DNA of 64,000 nt from a virus: IMG/VR virus record IMGVR_UViG_3300021185_001730, positions 1 to 64,000 of that record; one strand, 5' to 3'. The number at the start of each line of letters is the position of its first letter. The stretch's first letter is position 1. The notes under the pieces were generated by a model. The model was not told where the DNA came from and did not search any database. It was given only the letters and a program-made list of their open reading frames with translations. This document shows positions 27,401-42,700 of the stretch, piece after piece. A program made the position numbers and the translations under genes.

Positions 27401-30400
27401 ATGGCAAATTATATAAAAGGAGAAAAAAATTACTACCCGGACATTAAGCCGTTTACACCGGATTATAAGTTTCTTAGTGCAGCATTAGACGCAAGAGAAA
27501 ATAAATATAATGCAGGGTGGCAAGCTACCAATGACCTATATAGTAGAGTTTATTCTGATTTGTCTCACTCAGACAATAAAGAATTTCAACAACAATTTAT
27601 AGAAAATTTAGCTCCTGAACTATCTAGAATTTCTGGGTTAGATCTATCATTACAAACAAATGTTGATGCTGCAAAGTCTGTGTTTGCACCATTTTTTGAA
27701 GATGAAGCTGTAGTAAAAGATATTGTATATACTTCAACGTATAAAAAAGAATTGCAAAGAGCTAATCAATTTGCAGATTCTCCTGACCCAAGGGTAAGGG
27801 AACTTTATAATCCAGTTGGAATAAAGAACATGCAATATAGAATGCAAGAGTTTCAAGAGGCTGATAGAAATCAACTAATAAATATGCCTTTACCTAAGTA
27901 TGTAGAAGATGCAGATCTGACACAATATGCTCAAGAATATCTAAGAGGATTAGGTTTAGAAGGAAAAGGATTTACACAAAAGAAAGATCATTTTACAATG
28001 GATGCTGGTAAAGATGGCGTAATGGGTACACCAGATGATAGAGTTGTAAATAGATGGATTATTACAGACACTAACGGTAAGCTTATTGAAGGTGATGCAT
28101 ATAGAAGAGTAATGACTGATTTAACTGATGATCCTAGAGTACAAGAGTTTTATAAAGCAAAAGCTTATGTAGCATCAATGGATTTTGCTACACAAGGTGT
28201 TCAGGATGGATCAATAAAAACAATATCAGAAGGTTTATCAATGTGGTCTGATGCAGAAGTAAAAAGGGTTGCATTAGCAAACAGTGAAAGATATAATAGT
28301 CTAGATAATGAGATTAAAAGAATAGTACAACAAACAACTAGCTGGGGTAATTTTGGAAAATTAAATGGTTTAACACCAGCAGAACAAAATTTAGTTGGGC
28401 AGTCATTATCAGAAGCAGAGCAGTTAAGAGTTAACCTAAGCAATCTTTTAAAGGTAAATGAATTTGCAAACACACCTGATAAAGATGATCAAGCATTAAT
28501 AAACAAAGCATATAGTTTAAATAGTAATTATAATATAAGTCAAGATTTACAGAGTGCTGCATATAACTATAGTAGAGAAAATGCAGAGACTGTAGTTAGA
28601 GAAAATGACTATGTTTTAAATGAAGATAAACATAAATTTGCTTTGCAAGAAATAGCTGCTAAGTATAATGCTGATAGTGCACTGAAAGATCAACAAGCTG
28701 CTATAGATGCAAATATGGAAATCTTAAAAAGTCAATTAAAGGCTTCAGAAGCATCAAATCTAAGAAGCTTAACAGAACAAGCTCAGGAAGGTGGAGTAAT
28801 TGATTATTCAGATCCTAGAGCAAATTTAAATGTAATTGTAGATAATGAGGTAGCTAATAATGCTGACCCTTATGATACTAATTCTGAGTTGATTGCTAAG
28901 GATGGACAAAATATTTTATTAGAAAAAGCAAGACTGCTTGGTCAAATGTTTAAAGCAAGATATCCTGACCAACAAACATTTACTGTAACCTTAGATGGTG
29001 AAATGCTTAACTTATCACCTTCAGACATAACTAACCGTTTGCTTAAGCCAAAACCAATTATTGATGGTACAAGTGTAACTGATGACCCAAATAAATTAAT
29101 GTATGAGACAGATATACTAAGGATGTATGAGGAACAGTCAAAATGGTTTAAAAATAAGGATGCTGTAATTGCTCAACATACTCCAACTTTTGTAAAGCCT
29201 GGTAGTCAATATGATACCATGTATAAATTATTATTTGGTAATGATCCAAATAATCCAGAGTCATTAGGTTTAGATCTAAGAGAGAATTTATATCTCCAAA
29301 GGATAGAAAAGTATGACAATGAATTATATAATAAAGCATTAAGTGCTGAAGAAGCCATGTTAAATGGTAATGATGAGTGGAAGATAGAGATGATAAAAGC
29401 TAATTATCCAAAACCTTATGTAGAAGAAAATGGTATTAAGCGTTTTATGACTTTTTCTGAATACCAAAAGGTTTTTAAAGATCAAGCATTATCTGGAAAA
29501 ATAAAGAACTTTGATGTTACAGGTTTATTTGGAAATGAAAATGCTGGTAGTGATAGAGAAGATTGGACAAGAATATCAACTACTGGTAGTAGAAAAGATG
29601 GTACATATTATCAAAATGTTGTTGTAGATGAGGCTGCAATAAACGGTAAGTCTAAAGCTTTATGGCAAGCTTATGCAGATCAAATAAATAATAGTTATGA
29701 AACTATAGGTGGTAATTCTTATCTTAGTTTAACAGCTGGCTATAGTCCTAATGCACCATGGGGTAACATTGGTTTTGTACCAACAATGAGTGCTACAGGT
29801 TCTGTAAAACCAGAAGCAGGATCTGCTATGGATAAGGTTTTAGGTACTGCATTAAATCAATTAGCTAGTTCAACCGCTGATCCAGAAACAAGAGTTAGTT
29901 TTTTACCTGCTCCAACTGATATAAAAGATTTTAATAATTTTAATATTGAAGCTGGGGTAGATTTGTCTGAAGAAGACAATGTTATTGCTAAAAAAATATT
30001 TTCAAGCTTACAAAATAGAGCAACTAAAGGAGAATTTACAATGACCTACTATCCAAACTTAGGAGCTACTAAGGTTGATGATGAAGATAGAAATCCTATG
30101 GGTGGTTATAAGATTGATAACTTTAGTACTACATTTAAAAATGAGATAAAAAAGATTTATAAAGATGATGAATCTTTTGCAGCATGGACTAGAGTAATGA
30201 ATCAGGGTGTTTTAATGGTTTTTGATAGAAGTGGTAATAAAGATATAAACCCTAATAACTTAAACATTATACAAGGTTCATCTTATATTGAACAAATGAT
30301 GAACTTAAGTAATACTCAATCTTTTAGTTATAAAGATGAAACAAATTTAACAGCAGGTTTTTCTCCAGGTGAAATAGTTTTTCAAGATTTGGGAGATGGA

Positions 30401-30727
30401 ACAATAAGTATTAGTGGATATACTAATGTATATAATCCTAATTCTACTGACATAAGTAGGCAATATACAAGACAACCTATGAATGCTGCTATAATAAAAA
30501 AAGGTAACATAAATTATGCAGCTGATTTAAATAGTAGATTTGTAAAGTTACAGCAAAACTTTAAAGAACTAGATAGATTAAATAATTTAGCCATTTATCA
30601 GGTAAGAGCAAAACAATTATCTGAAACAAAGTTTATTGAAAATTATATATCAAATAACCCTGGTTCTACTATAGAACAAGCAAAGGATATGTATAAGCAA
30701 GCTAAGAATTATAAACCACAACAATAA
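27401..30727 (+). CDS. Large helical virion cargo protein
   Basis: 1108 residues, no enzymatic domain recognised. The N-terminus (MANYIKGEKNYYPDIKPFTPDY, then FLSAALDARENKYNAG) and the long charged helical content resemble cargo proteins preceding the virion RNA polymerase gene in crAss-like phages. This is a recollection of layout, not a motif match. Residues 380-500 contain extended Gln/Ala-rich helices (QDLQSAAYNYSRENAE). There is no signal peptide or clear membrane segment. It is preceded by a consensus host-type promoter, and the next giant gene follows after 9 bases in the same frame. The probable role is packaged partner or scaffold for the RNA polymerase polyprotein. Confidence 0.5.
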   Translation: MANYIKGEKNYYPDIKPFTPDYKFLSAALDARENKYNAGWQATNDLYSRVYSDLSHSDNKEFQQQFIENLAPELSRISGLDLSLQTNVDAAKSVFAPFFEDEAVVKDIVYTSTYKKELQRANQFADSPDPRVRELYNPVGIKNMQYRMQEFQEADRNQLINMPLPKYVEDADLTQYAQEYLRGLGLEGKGFTQKKDHFTMDAGKDGVMGTPDDRVVNRWIITDTNGKLIEGDAYRRVMTDLTDDPRVQEFYKAKAYVASMDFATQGVQDGSIKTISEGLSMWSDAEVKRVALANSERYNSLDNEIKRIVQQTTSWGNFGKLNGLTPAEQNLVGQSLSEAEQLRVNLSNLLKVNEFANTPDKDDQALINKAYSLNSNYNISQDLQSAAYNYSRENAETVVRENDYVLNEDKHKFALQEIAAKYNADSALKDQQAAIDANMEILKSQLKASEASNLRSLTEQAQEGGVIDYSDPRANLNVIVDNEVANNADPYDTNSELIAKDGQNILLEKARLLGQMFKARYPDQQTFTVTLDGEMLNLSPSDITNRLLKPKPIIDGTSVTDDPNKLMYETDILRMYEEQSKWFKNKDAVIAQHTPTFVKPGSQYDTMYKLLFGNDPNNPESLGLDLRENLYLQRIEKYDNELYNKALSAEEAMLNGNDEWKIEMIKANYPKPYVEENGIKRFMTFSEYQKVFKDQALSGKIKNFDVTGLFGNENAGSDREDWTRISTTGSRKDGTYYQNVVVDEAAINGKSKALWQAYADQINNSYETIGGNSYLSLTAGYSPNAPWGNIGFVPTMSATGSVKPEAGSAMDKVLGTALNQLASSTADPETRVSFLPAPTDIKDFNNFNIEAGVDLSEEDNVIAKKIFSSLQNRATKGEFTMTYYPNLGATKVDDEDRNPMGGYKIDNFSTTFKNEIKKIYKDDESFAAWTRVMNQGVLMVFDRSGNKDINPNNLNIIQGSSYIEQMMNLSNTQSFSYKDETNLTAGFSPGEIVFQDLGDGTISISGYTNVYNPNSTDISRQYTRQPMNAAIIKKGNINYAADLNSRFVKLQQNFKELDRLNNLAIYQVRAKQLSETKFIENYISNNPGSTIEQAKDMYKQAKNYKPQQ

Positions 30728-30736
30728 CTAAAGTTT

Positions 30737-33700
30737 ATGGCAGACGAGAATATAAAAATGCCTCAGCCTGATTATGATCTTAAACAGAGAATAGCACAGG
30801 ACGCAGTAGATGTAAATCCAATAGATACATCATTACCTTATCAGAGCATAGAAGATTTAATTCCTGACATGCGTAATGAAGTAAGTGATGAGTATGATAG
30901 AAGTATATCCATGTATAAAGGTCTTATGGATAATATATCACCATCTACATTAGCTAATATATCAGCTGGTGCTAATTCTTCTGTTGTAAATGCTGCTCCT
31001 CCTATTCCTACAGAATTAGGTTCTGCATCTGCCTTTGATGAAATTTGGCAAACACCTTTAGAAACAAGTGTTGAGCTTCCCAATCCTATTTGGGCAAATG
31101 CTAAGACAATTAATTTTGACAAGATATATCCTACAGATGTATTTAGTGATATAGGATTTACTCCATATGCAGATATGGATCAAATCTTTAATAAAAATGA
31201 GACATCCGCTGATTACTTAACTAGATTTACACCTGCTTTTAAGAGTTTATTTAGAAGTGGTAGATTTGCTAATTACAGATCAATAGCTGATGCATTTAGT
31301 GGTGATTATACAAGTGCTCCAGATCTTGAGGGTGCAACTACTATGGAAGATGCAATGAGATTAGGTGGTAGTAGTACAGGTAGTTTAGGTGGTTTTATAG
31401 GAAACACTGCATTGAACTGGGCTTATTCTGCAGGTATAGTTTATCAGATTGCATTAGAAGAAGTAGCTGCTGCAGGTATTGCAGCTGCAAGTTCTTTACC
31501 ATCAGGTGGTAGTTCATTGGCAGCATTTGGTGCTTTAACTTTAAAGAACTTAGCCACCCTTACAAGAATACCTAAGACAATAGCAAATGGTTTTAAAGCT
31601 TCTTATAACCTAGTAAAAAACTTTGATAATATAGCTTATGCTAAAAAGTTTTATGAATTTGCTAGAAGTGGTCAAACTTTAAGAAATATAGGCCGTGGAG
31701 GACTACAGCTTATATCTCCTGAGATGGCTCATACAATAAAAAATTGGAAGACTACAGGTAATACTTTTCAGAATGCTTATAATATAGGAAAGAATACGCA
31801 AGTATTTGGTGCATTTTATAGAGACATGAGAATGTATAATGCGGCATTAGCTGAATCTAAAATGGAAGCAGGACTAGTTTATAATACTGTTTTAGAAAAT
31901 GGTATGAGATATGCTAACTTTAGATCTGATGGTAATGGTGTGTCACCAGGAGAGATGAAAAAAATTCAATTAGCTGCATCTGAAGCATCTTGGAAAACGC
32001 TAGCACCTAACTTTGCAATAATATCAGCATCCAACAGGATTGTATTTAAGAATGTATTTGGGAGTTGGGCAAGAAAATTAAATCAAGGGGCAACTACTCA
32101 GTTAAGTAGAATGTTAAGGGTTGGACCTGGTAAATATGCAAAGAAAAGCAAGTATATGCTTAAGTCTATTCCACAAGAAATTAAAGCGGGATTTAAATTA
32201 GGTGCTTGGAAAGGAGTTGCAAAAACTTCAGGTGGTTTGATGTTAAGGTATGGTGCTAGTGGTCTTGTTGAGGGTACACAAGAAGTATCTCAAGAAGCAA
32301 TATCAGCTGCAGTAGGAGGATACTATAGTGCAGCATTAAGAGAACCTACACAAGGTGGTGCTCTTGCTATGTCTGGATTCTATGGTGCTGCTGGTAAAGA
32401 AATATTTACTAAGCAAGGATTAGAAACATTTGCATCTGGATTTTTAATTGGTGGTATGATGGGACCATATCAACAAGTCTTATTTGAAGGGGTACCTGCT
32501 ATTTTTAGTACTGCACGTGCTAAAGTTGCTAATAGCAAATACTTTGATCCAAGCGGAGATAAACAAGTTGTTGATTATGTTAAACAACAAAGACAACAGC
32601 AAGAAGCTGTAATTGATGATGTAATAGCCCAAGCTAATAAGATGGGTACGCAGTTAGAGCAACTTGATTTACTATTAGATCCTGCTAAAATGAGTGCTGC
32701 ATTGCAGGACCAAGAAGCAGGTATGGCAAACTTATCTATTGCTTTAAATAATAAGTATGATTATCTCAACGGTAGAAACTTTACACGCTTTGAAAATTTA
32801 TATAGTAAGTATAAAAATGGTACCATGGGTCTATATAGAGATATGGTTACTGATTTTTCTAAAATGTCTGATACCGAACTAGCTGAAGCATTTGATAAAA
32901 AAGATTTTGGTAGAAGTCCAGAAAAGTTAAGAAAACAATTTATAGATGAGTTAAATAGAATAAATGAATTTGGTGAAAGAGTAGCATCAAAGTCAATGGA
33001 TGAAATGTTTGAATCAAAGAAATTTGATCTATCTGAGTATGATCAGTCAAGTAAAGGGTATAGAGATGCCGTGTTTCATAACAGAGCTGTTGATCAAGCA
33101 AAGATGTTGTATATATTTTCTAAAGAATCATTTATAGATGCAATAAAAAGACAAGCTGATATAGAACAGTCTTTTGAAAATGAGCCTATTTTTACAAAGC
33201 AAAAGTATGGAGACGTAAGAGTTCTTGTTAATGCAGAAAGCATTGATACAGAAATAAAAATGCTTACTAAAGAAATCAAAGCTAAAGAAGAAGCTGGTGT
33301 GCCAGCCTCTGAACTTAAGAAAGATAAAAGAAAGTTAAAAGATTTAAAAGGATATTATGCTATTTTAACTGACCCTAAAAATCTAACTAAGAAAGGTTTC
33401 TTTAATAGATCAAAGACAAAAGCAATTAAGGGTGCATTACAAACTTATTTAAATGGTATTGCAGGTGATAAGTCTGATTATGTTAATCCAGAAGTAGTTG
33501 AGACTTTATTAGAAAAATTAATTGATCATCAGGCACTACAAGAAGATGCCTTTGCATTTTCTCAAACAGTTAACATTATGGCAAACCCAGAAGTTACTGC
33601 TGAGATTGTTCAAAGGAATGTAGAGTATTTTGAATATTTATTTAAAAATAGAAAAGAAATATATAGACATCAAACAGAACAATACTTAGAATCAGATAAA

Positions 33701-36700
33701 AAAAATAAATTAATAAATGCTATAGCTTCATATGATGTTTACATGAAGCCTGAACTAATCAGAGATTTTTTATCTGGTGAAATAGGAGTTGAGGGTTTAT
33801 ATGAGGGTTTAAATAAAGGTGACTTTAGCATTGATGGTAGAGCTCTTGGTGGTGCCATACAGTTAAATGAAGACCAAGATCTACAGCAAAAGATAATTGG
33901 TGAAATATTAACTTATAAACTTTTAATAGAAAAAGAAAAAGATGTTAGAGATATTGAATCTAATAAAAGCACAGAGCAACAGATAGATGTTGAAGAAACT
34001 TTACAGGATGCAGGTGTAGATGATATACAAATAGGAGATACAACTAGATCACCTATGTTAAAGAGTATACTTGAAACAGAGTACCGTAAATATAAAGAAT
34101 CTGCATTTACTAAAGATGCAAAAGAATTTGCAGATTGGAGAGTTTCAGATGATGGTACAAGAATTAAAACTGCATATGATGCACTAAAAAGAGTATGGGG
34201 TAAAGGATATGATATTTTTGTAACAGAAAATGGTCAACAAGTATCACGTAGAAGAGTACCATCCCAGAAAGATTTAAATACAGAAAAAGGATTTCAAGAT
34301 TATTTAAATAGTAAAGTAGCATTAGAAGATCCAACAGTTGTGGATATACTTAATGCATTAGATCTAACAATGGATATATTTACTACTGCAAATAGTCAAA
34401 CTGTATCTAGATCAAAACCTCCTGTAGCAGAAGGTGTAATGTTTGACATTACAGAAGTAGTAACTGATGGTGGATCATTTTATAAGATTACAGATAAACA
34501 AGGAGGTAGCTTATCACAAGCCCAGTTAGATATTATATCAACAGATATAAGAGAGACAGGTACTTTTACAGATTTATCTAAGGCTAAAAGATTATTGGAT
34601 ATACTTGATAGAGAAATATCTGATGGTTCTACATTTATGTTTGATGGACAAGCCGTGTCAAAAGGTATGTCTGTATATGATAAAAACACAGGTGAAGAAT
34701 TTAGAATAAATAGTACAGCCAATAAGGGAGGTATGATTAGTATTGTTCCTTCTGAGTTTTACACTGATGACTATAAGACAAGATACAACAATAGTAAACC
34801 TGTAAGTGAATTAGATTTCTTTGTTAATTATGAATTAGAAAAATTATCTTTTGATACGTTACCAACTAATACGTACAAGTTATACTCTGATAGAGTAGCC
34901 AAAGCATACACGCCTTTATCACCAGAAGCTTATAAGTTTATTCTTAATTTATTGACACCTGTTGATTTCCAAAATTTAATTGTGGACATCCAAGAGAATG
35001 AAATGATAAATGAGCCTATTAAGGATGATAGGTTTTATGGTAATGATCAAAGTAAAGCTAATCCATATATTAAAAAACAAAGAGAGAGATATACTATTGC
35101 TCTTAAGTTAAGCAAAGATCAGACTGTAGATTTTAATAAACTACTAACAGACAACAAGCTACCTATAATAGAAGGTAAATTTGTAAATGAAAGAGGTGAA
35201 GGTACTATTGCTTTCTTGCCTAATGATTCTTTATACTTTGTTGATGCTAGAGGTAAAGTTGTTGTTCCATCAGCTATGACAACTGATTATGCTAAAAATA
35301 TAATTATACCTTCAAGCAATGATCTAGGTATGCAAGCTGCATTAGATCAATTCAGTAATGATTATGATACACAGGCAGTTCTTGTTTCATTTGCTAATGA
35401 TATGATATCTAAGGATCAGACTGTAGGTACTTTAGCAGAAGGATTAAAGATTACAAGAAGTGATGGTATTCCTGCTTATAAAAAAGGAACCAACCCAGAA
35501 ATTTCATTAAGTCAATTATCTCAAAGCACCACTACAGATGGGGCTATAATTATCTATGATATAAAAAGAGATTCTGCTGGTAATATGATAGGTGATGAAC
35601 CTACAATTATATCTAATTTAAAATCTGATGCTAAAATTGAATTAGCAAATAGAATAGAAAATAATCTTAAGCAGGCAGGTCTTTGGAATAAAATGATAAG
35701 CGGTGATAAGACTGGTCCAAATGGAGGTTATACTGATAGATACATAATGCCTATTGAACAGCCTAATGGGTTAATGACATTAGCAACTGCAAAAGCAATT
35801 AGAGTAGAAGAGAATACTGTAATTAAAATGTTTAATGATTTATTACAGCAAGGAAGTGTGGCTGCTAAAGATAACATGACTACTAAGAATGGTAGGAAAG
35901 TTATTAATGACAAAGGTTTTAATGATGAGTTCAAAGTAAAGTTTATTGAAGATTATGGTGAATTTTTTATTAGTGGGGCAAAAGGAGTAAATGTAACTAT
36001 AGATGTTGCACCCGATGGAGCATTGAGAGCAGATCTATTTAATAAATATACAGGTAAAAAAGGTAAAGTTTATTATAATGCAGCTGATCAACAAAAGGCA
36101 GGAACTACAATACAGCATTTAGAAAGGTTTACTGAAAAGATTATTAAAGATCCAAAAGGAATAGAGGTTGGTGTAGAGACTTTAGGTATAAATAACTTTA
36201 GAAAGTCAATACCATTAGATGCTTCTGTAGATATGTTAATGGAAGATTTAGTCACTAAGCTAGGTCCAGAAATTAGAACAGGTCAGTATATTAATGTTGA
36301 GGCAAGTGCTGGTGCTATACAAGCTACAAAAGATAAGGGTATATTCTTAGCTAGACCTAGAACAGAACTTGAGCCAGATAAATTAAAAAGAGTAGAAGAT
36401 ACTGAAGAAAGAAGGGAAGATCCTGCTAGAGAAAGAGCCAGAGCAATTACTAATCTTGGTGATAAGATAAGTCAAGAAAATGTTGAGAAAGCATTTCAAA
36501 AGTCTGAAGATGATACCATATCTAGTGAAGCATTCTTAGAATTTACTAATAATGGTGTAGTAGAAACTAAAGTAATACAATCTATTGCTGATAAAATTAA
36601 AACTGGCCAACAACTTTCACAAAGAGAGAAAGCAATACGTCAAGCTAAGAGTCAAGAGATTGAAGATCTATTAAAAGCTACAGTTACTAAAGATCAAAAA

Positions 36701-39700
36701 AATGATATTGACCTTACTTTAATTGCACAAACTCCTATAGATGCAATAAATAATCAGATAGCTGAAAGAGAATCAGAGATATCTGAACAAGTAGGTGAAA
36801 AGAAAAAGGTAAGAGCATTAAGAAAAGATAAAATATATCAAGACTTATTAAAGCAAAGAGAGGACTTGATTGGTCCAGCTAACAAAATCTTATCTCCTAA
36901 GTTATCAAAAAGAGATGTAGAAGACATTAATATATTTATGGAGTGGGCTAAAACAAACTTGCCTTCATTTATTAATATAGCTGATATTGAATCTTTAGGC
37001 AATAACATGAAAGCTGGTGGAGTTAGAGTTGGGGCATTTGCTTTAGATCTGTCTTCTGTAAGTGGAGGACTAAGAGCAAGTGGTACATTATATACTGGAG
37101 CATCTAATCCTTTTAGGTATCATGAAGCTTTTCATGGTGTATATAGAATGCTACTTACACCACAAGAACAAAAAAGTTTATTGTCTTTTGCTAAGAAACA
37201 AAAGAGAGAATCACTTAGGTCAGAAGGCAAATCAATTTCAACTGAACTAAAAAAGTTCAGAAACTCTGCAGACACTTATGCTAACATGTCTGATATAGAA
37301 TTAGAAAACAGATACTATGAAGAGTACATGGCGGATCAGTTTGAAATATTTAAAACTAACCCTAAAGAAACAAAAATAGATGCAGAAGTTAAATCATTCT
37401 TTACAAGAATAATAGAATGGTTTAAATCATTATTTAGTACATACAATAAAAATAAACTGCAAACATTGTTTGAGAATATTGATTCTGCAAAATATGCTCA
37501 AGCATCAGTAGTTGCTAATGATTTTACATTAGATCCAAGCCCACAAGTAATTATAGCTAATGCTATATTGCCTTATGAAGGTTTGCAGATTAATGGTAGT
37601 AAAGGTTATTTATATTTAGATAGTAACATTGCTAATAATTTAATTAGTAGTATGGCTGCTAGTTATGTTGGTAGAAAAAATGAAAATATAGATCCAGAAA
37701 TAAGTAATGCAGATATATTTGAAGATGTACTAGAGGATTTTGCTTGGCTATATAATGTAACAAACCCAATCAATAGTAAATATAATTCTTCTCAGGAAGC
37801 TTCTAATATAGCTGCTATTGAGCAACTTGAAAGAATACATGATGCACTTACATTTAATGCATCAGAAAAGATTGAAGATAGCCCAGTATATAAAGCTGTA
37901 TTTGAAGTTTTAGAACTTATAGATGTACAACAACAAATCATTGACAACAATATTGATCAGTATGAAAACAATGAAGGATTAAGAAATGTAACTCAGTTTG
38001 GTAAGGAAGCATACATGAGTGGAGGACTGGCATCTTTACCAACATACATAAGACAATATCTTTCTACTATAACAATGCCTTACACAGATGCATTTGGTAA
38101 TGAGCAATTAGAAAGTGGAGAGAAATTAGTTATACCAATAAACTCTTTTAAAACTTACAACGGTATAATTAAATCTGTTAAGAATGAAACAGATCCTTTA
38201 AAGATACTACAACGCATGTATACATTTAGTGGTAATAACCCTAATACTAAAGCTGCAGTAGAAAGTATATTTAATGATATAGGAATAAATTATCATGATG
38301 TATCTGAGATAGCTGATATACAACTACCTCAGCAAATTAAAAATCCTTTGTTATTTAATCAAATTACAAAAGGGTTTACTAACTATAAAGTAAATTGGAT
38401 ATTCTTACAACAAGATAATACTAATGAAGTAATATCTTTTTCAGCAGCTGAGAGAGATGACACACATACTCAAAATGAACTATGGGGCCAAGCTTACACT
38501 ACTAAGTCTTTAGATTGGAAAATAAATAAAGAAAAGAAAAAAGTTGCTACAAGATCAGTTAATGCTATTTATGATGAGCTAATCCAACCAGAAGGATATG
38601 AGGATGTTGCTCTAGATAACGTATCTAAAAAATTAGCACAAGATTTATTTGAGGGTGTAGGTATTAAGTTAAGTCCATTGTATGTTAAGTACAGTATATT
38701 GTCTGCCTCAAACCAAACAAAAACTAGCAATCAAGAATCTATACTTCAATTTAATAATGAAGTTAAGCCTATTCTAGGAGAAGATATGTTTTGGCTACAA
38801 GACATTATTAAAGAGGGTGGAGATTTATTTAATTCAGAAAATGATGGGGCAATTGCAAGATTAAAAAAATTAGCTATTAATAATGCATTGCTTGATGAAA
38901 CAGTTGGTCTGTCAGTATTTAGAAATGTAAATGGTGATTTAGTTAATGCACATCAGAAGCCTACGTTTCATTTAGAAAAAGTTTATAATTTAAATAAAGA
39001 GACTGAGATAAATAGATTAGAATCAGATAAGTTTTTAGAAAACAATTATCTATTAAATAGTGAAGAATTCTTAAATATGTCAGAAGCTAACCAGCTACAA
39101 ATTTTAAGGTTGTCTGGTTTAAAAGAAGTAAAGACATTAGATAGAAGTACCAATCTAGATTCATATCAAGATGGTGTTATAGGTACAACAGAGTATGGCA
39201 GTTTTACACCTAAACAACTTACTACATCTATTATAAATAATTACTTGTTTGATTATAACTCTAGGAGTAACACTTTAAAAACTAAAATGGATTCTGCTGC
39301 AGTAGCACCAATCTTAATTAGGATAATGGAATCTTCTAATACAAATGATCAAGTATTATTACCTGTTGTAAAAGCAGTGGATGAAGGTTTAAGAATATCT
39401 CCTGACTACTTAGGTCATATATCTGATTTTATAGAGAATGAGTATAATAGAATTGTCAGAGAAAATAGTGAAGAAGGAAATTTACCTTTTCAAGAAATTA
39501 CTACTAAGACAGGTGATGTAATACAGATCCCAAAAACAATAGAAGGTTACAATGTTCCAGATCAGGATGGTTTAATGAGAATGAATCTTATGTTTAATGC
39601 AAAAGATTTAATCTCCCAAGAGCTAAAAGATTCACTGGAGGTATCTGCTATACAAGAAAACCCACCTTCTTTTGATAAGGCAGTTAAAGAAGCTTTAGGT

Positions 39701-42700
39701 AGTCAGAGTATAAACACAATAATAGAAGCTCAGCTTGATAAAAAGTTTGAATCTTTTATGGAGATGGTAAATACTTTAGAAGTAGATAGTAAAGTATCTA
39801 GACTTTTAGAGAAAGGTTTATTAGATGGAGTTGAAGGGGCTGTAGCACAACAAAAAGCAAGAGCAGCATCTAGAAAACTCAACTTAACAGATAATAAAAC
39901 CCATAACTTAAAACAAATATTCTTAAATGATTATTTAAACACTAAGTCATTAAATGAATTATTATTAGGTGATCAAGCTGTAATACTTGAAGATTCTATA
40001 AAGCAAATTAAAAGAGCTAAAGGACAGAATGCTGCTGGAGACAGTATATATTCTCCAGTACCTAATCCTGAATTTGGTGTATTTGAAAGTACTGAAAATA
40101 TAAATGCTATAATATTAAATGAGCCAACAATATTTTCTGAGTTCAGTGGTCAATCAATAGATAGTGCAGATGCACAAGTATTTACAACACTCAAGTTTCA
40201 TAGACATGCACAATCCTCATTAGGAAATTTAACAAGAGCTGGAGCACTGGCATTAGACAAAATTGAGGATGGCACACCTCTTACTGCAGAAGAGTTATAT
40301 GGACCTCAAGGTTTAGCTAAAACTAATCAAATGCTGAACTCTAAGAAGTATGTTTACTTTGATGGTAAGACTTATGTAAAGTTTTCTGCTATTGCTTTAA
40401 CGGAGGATCTTACAAAAAATAATCCTGATCTAAATAGATTAAGATTAAACATGGAAGCAATGGAAAGAAACTTAGGTGATATTACTTTTGCTGGACCAAA
40501 GAGTGCTTTTAAAATGTTAAAGACTAATGTACAATCATTAGGTAGTGATATAATAGAACCATCAATACAATTAGATGCAAGATATTTTAGAGAGCAAGTA
40601 AAAACAAAAACCAATAAAGATATAATAACAGAGCAATCTCAAATAAAAGCTTTGGCTACATCTGAACAGATAGATAGCACACCTATACAAATAAAAGGAA
40701 TGCCCAATGTTAAAAATATTGGTGATGTAAAAAGGCTGTATAATGAGACGTTAAGTAGAAGGATTGTACTAAAGTTTAAAGACAAAAGAAATCTTATATA
40801 TACTTTTGATGGTTTAATGTCTGAGTTTTCATTAAGCAAGAGTAAAGATTCTATTACACCTAACCTACAAGTCTTTTTAAAGTATGCACTAAACTCATTA
40901 AAAGCATCTAAGGCTAGCACAAATCTTATGGAGTTTTTTACTGTTGATCCTACAACTGGTGAAGTAAAATACAATATAAACAATCCTATTAGTATTGCTA
41001 AAGCTGAACAGTTATTTATGAGTTACTTTAGTCAAGGTGTATTCCAAGAGAAAATACCTGGTCACGGTTTAGCTTTAGTATCAGATAAAGGCTATACTGT
41101 ACTTAGACGTGTCTTTAGTATGGAGGATAACGGCAGGTTAGGTAGAAATGAAGTTATAAGAGGTAGTGTACCAGAAGGTGAAACCGTTTTAAATCTTGAA
41201 GTAGATAGCCTAGGTGCTGACTTTAAGTTCCCATCTGATGGAAAAGGAATTTTAGTAAGAGATAGATTAAGATATCAGTTAGCTGAGTATGATCAGAATG
41301 GAAAACGTACTGGACAATATTATAGTGAAGGTGTATTTGCTGCACATAGTGCTGATATATATAGTGAATTACAAAACAAACCTAATGTTGCTATACCAGA
41401 TTCTATAGGTAAAATGTTTGCTGTACGTATTCCTTCACAAGATAATCATTCAAGTATGAATGTTAAACTTGTAGATTTTATGCCTGCATACTATGGGTCT
41501 TCTGCAATGTTTCCTGCTGAACTTATTGAGATATCAGGAGCAGACTTTGATATAGATACAGCATACGTACAAATAAAAGAATCTTACTATGATCAAAATG
41601 ATAAGAAGTTTTATGCCTATGGAGATACAAAAGGTAGAGAATATTCAGATTACGTAAGATATATAAATCAAGCTGTAAATAAGGATACAATATATTCACA
41701 GGCTGCAGCTTCTTTTACTGATCAAGGTAGTAAGTTAGAAGATTCATACACTGATGCTGAACTTATAGACTCTGATTTTTCAGATAGAGCATTAAAGGCT
41801 GCCTCAAGATTAGGACTTCCAATCACAAAATCACAGTATCAAAATTATGTAAATAAAAATGGTGAGCCATATCAAGCACCTTTAAATAATAATGTCTTAG
41901 ATTATAAGTATGCACTAATGGGTAATGAAGCTGTAAAAGAAATTTCAGTTACACCTGCTACATTAGTTGCTATAGAACAAGCCTATGATGAATTAAAAAC
42001 TGCAGCACCAGAATATGTTGCTAGATTAGATAATGAAAACATTGATGTTGATAGTATTACAGGTAAAGCAATATCTTTTGAAGTAAACAAAGGAGCTGCT
42101 ATTGGTAGAGCTGTATCACCAAACTTATACTTAAGTTTATTAGGTGAGTATAAAATTAATGTAGGAGGTTTAGGATTTAACTTAAGAGGGGAAATATATG
42201 ATAGTTTTGGTACAGAGCTAAATACTTATGGTAATAGACTTCAAGATGAGATATCTTCTATAATAACAATGCTTACAGATAACTCAAAAGAAAACTATGT
42301 TGCTAAATTAGGAATGCATCCATCAGCAGTTGGTCTTGCAGTAAATGCAGTTGCCTTAGGTGTACCTTTATCAGATGCTGTTTTATTATTAAATGGTAAA
42401 ATAGTTAGAGACTTATTTGCAGAAGCTAATAACAAAGTAGATAAGTTTGATGCAAGCTTTACAACATTAGTGAAACAACAACTTAAAGGTTTAAAGAATG
42501 TTAAAGCTAACGCAGAGGTTGGATTAGAAACAATAGAAAAATCTGTAAGAGGAGAAGAGCTTACTAAAAAAGAACAAAAATCTATACTGCTTGTTATAAG
42601 CAATTTAAATACTATATCAGGTTTTACTGGTAAAATGGCTTCTATAACTTCTATGTCTGGCCGTGGTATTGGATCTAACTTTAGTGATATACAAAAAAGA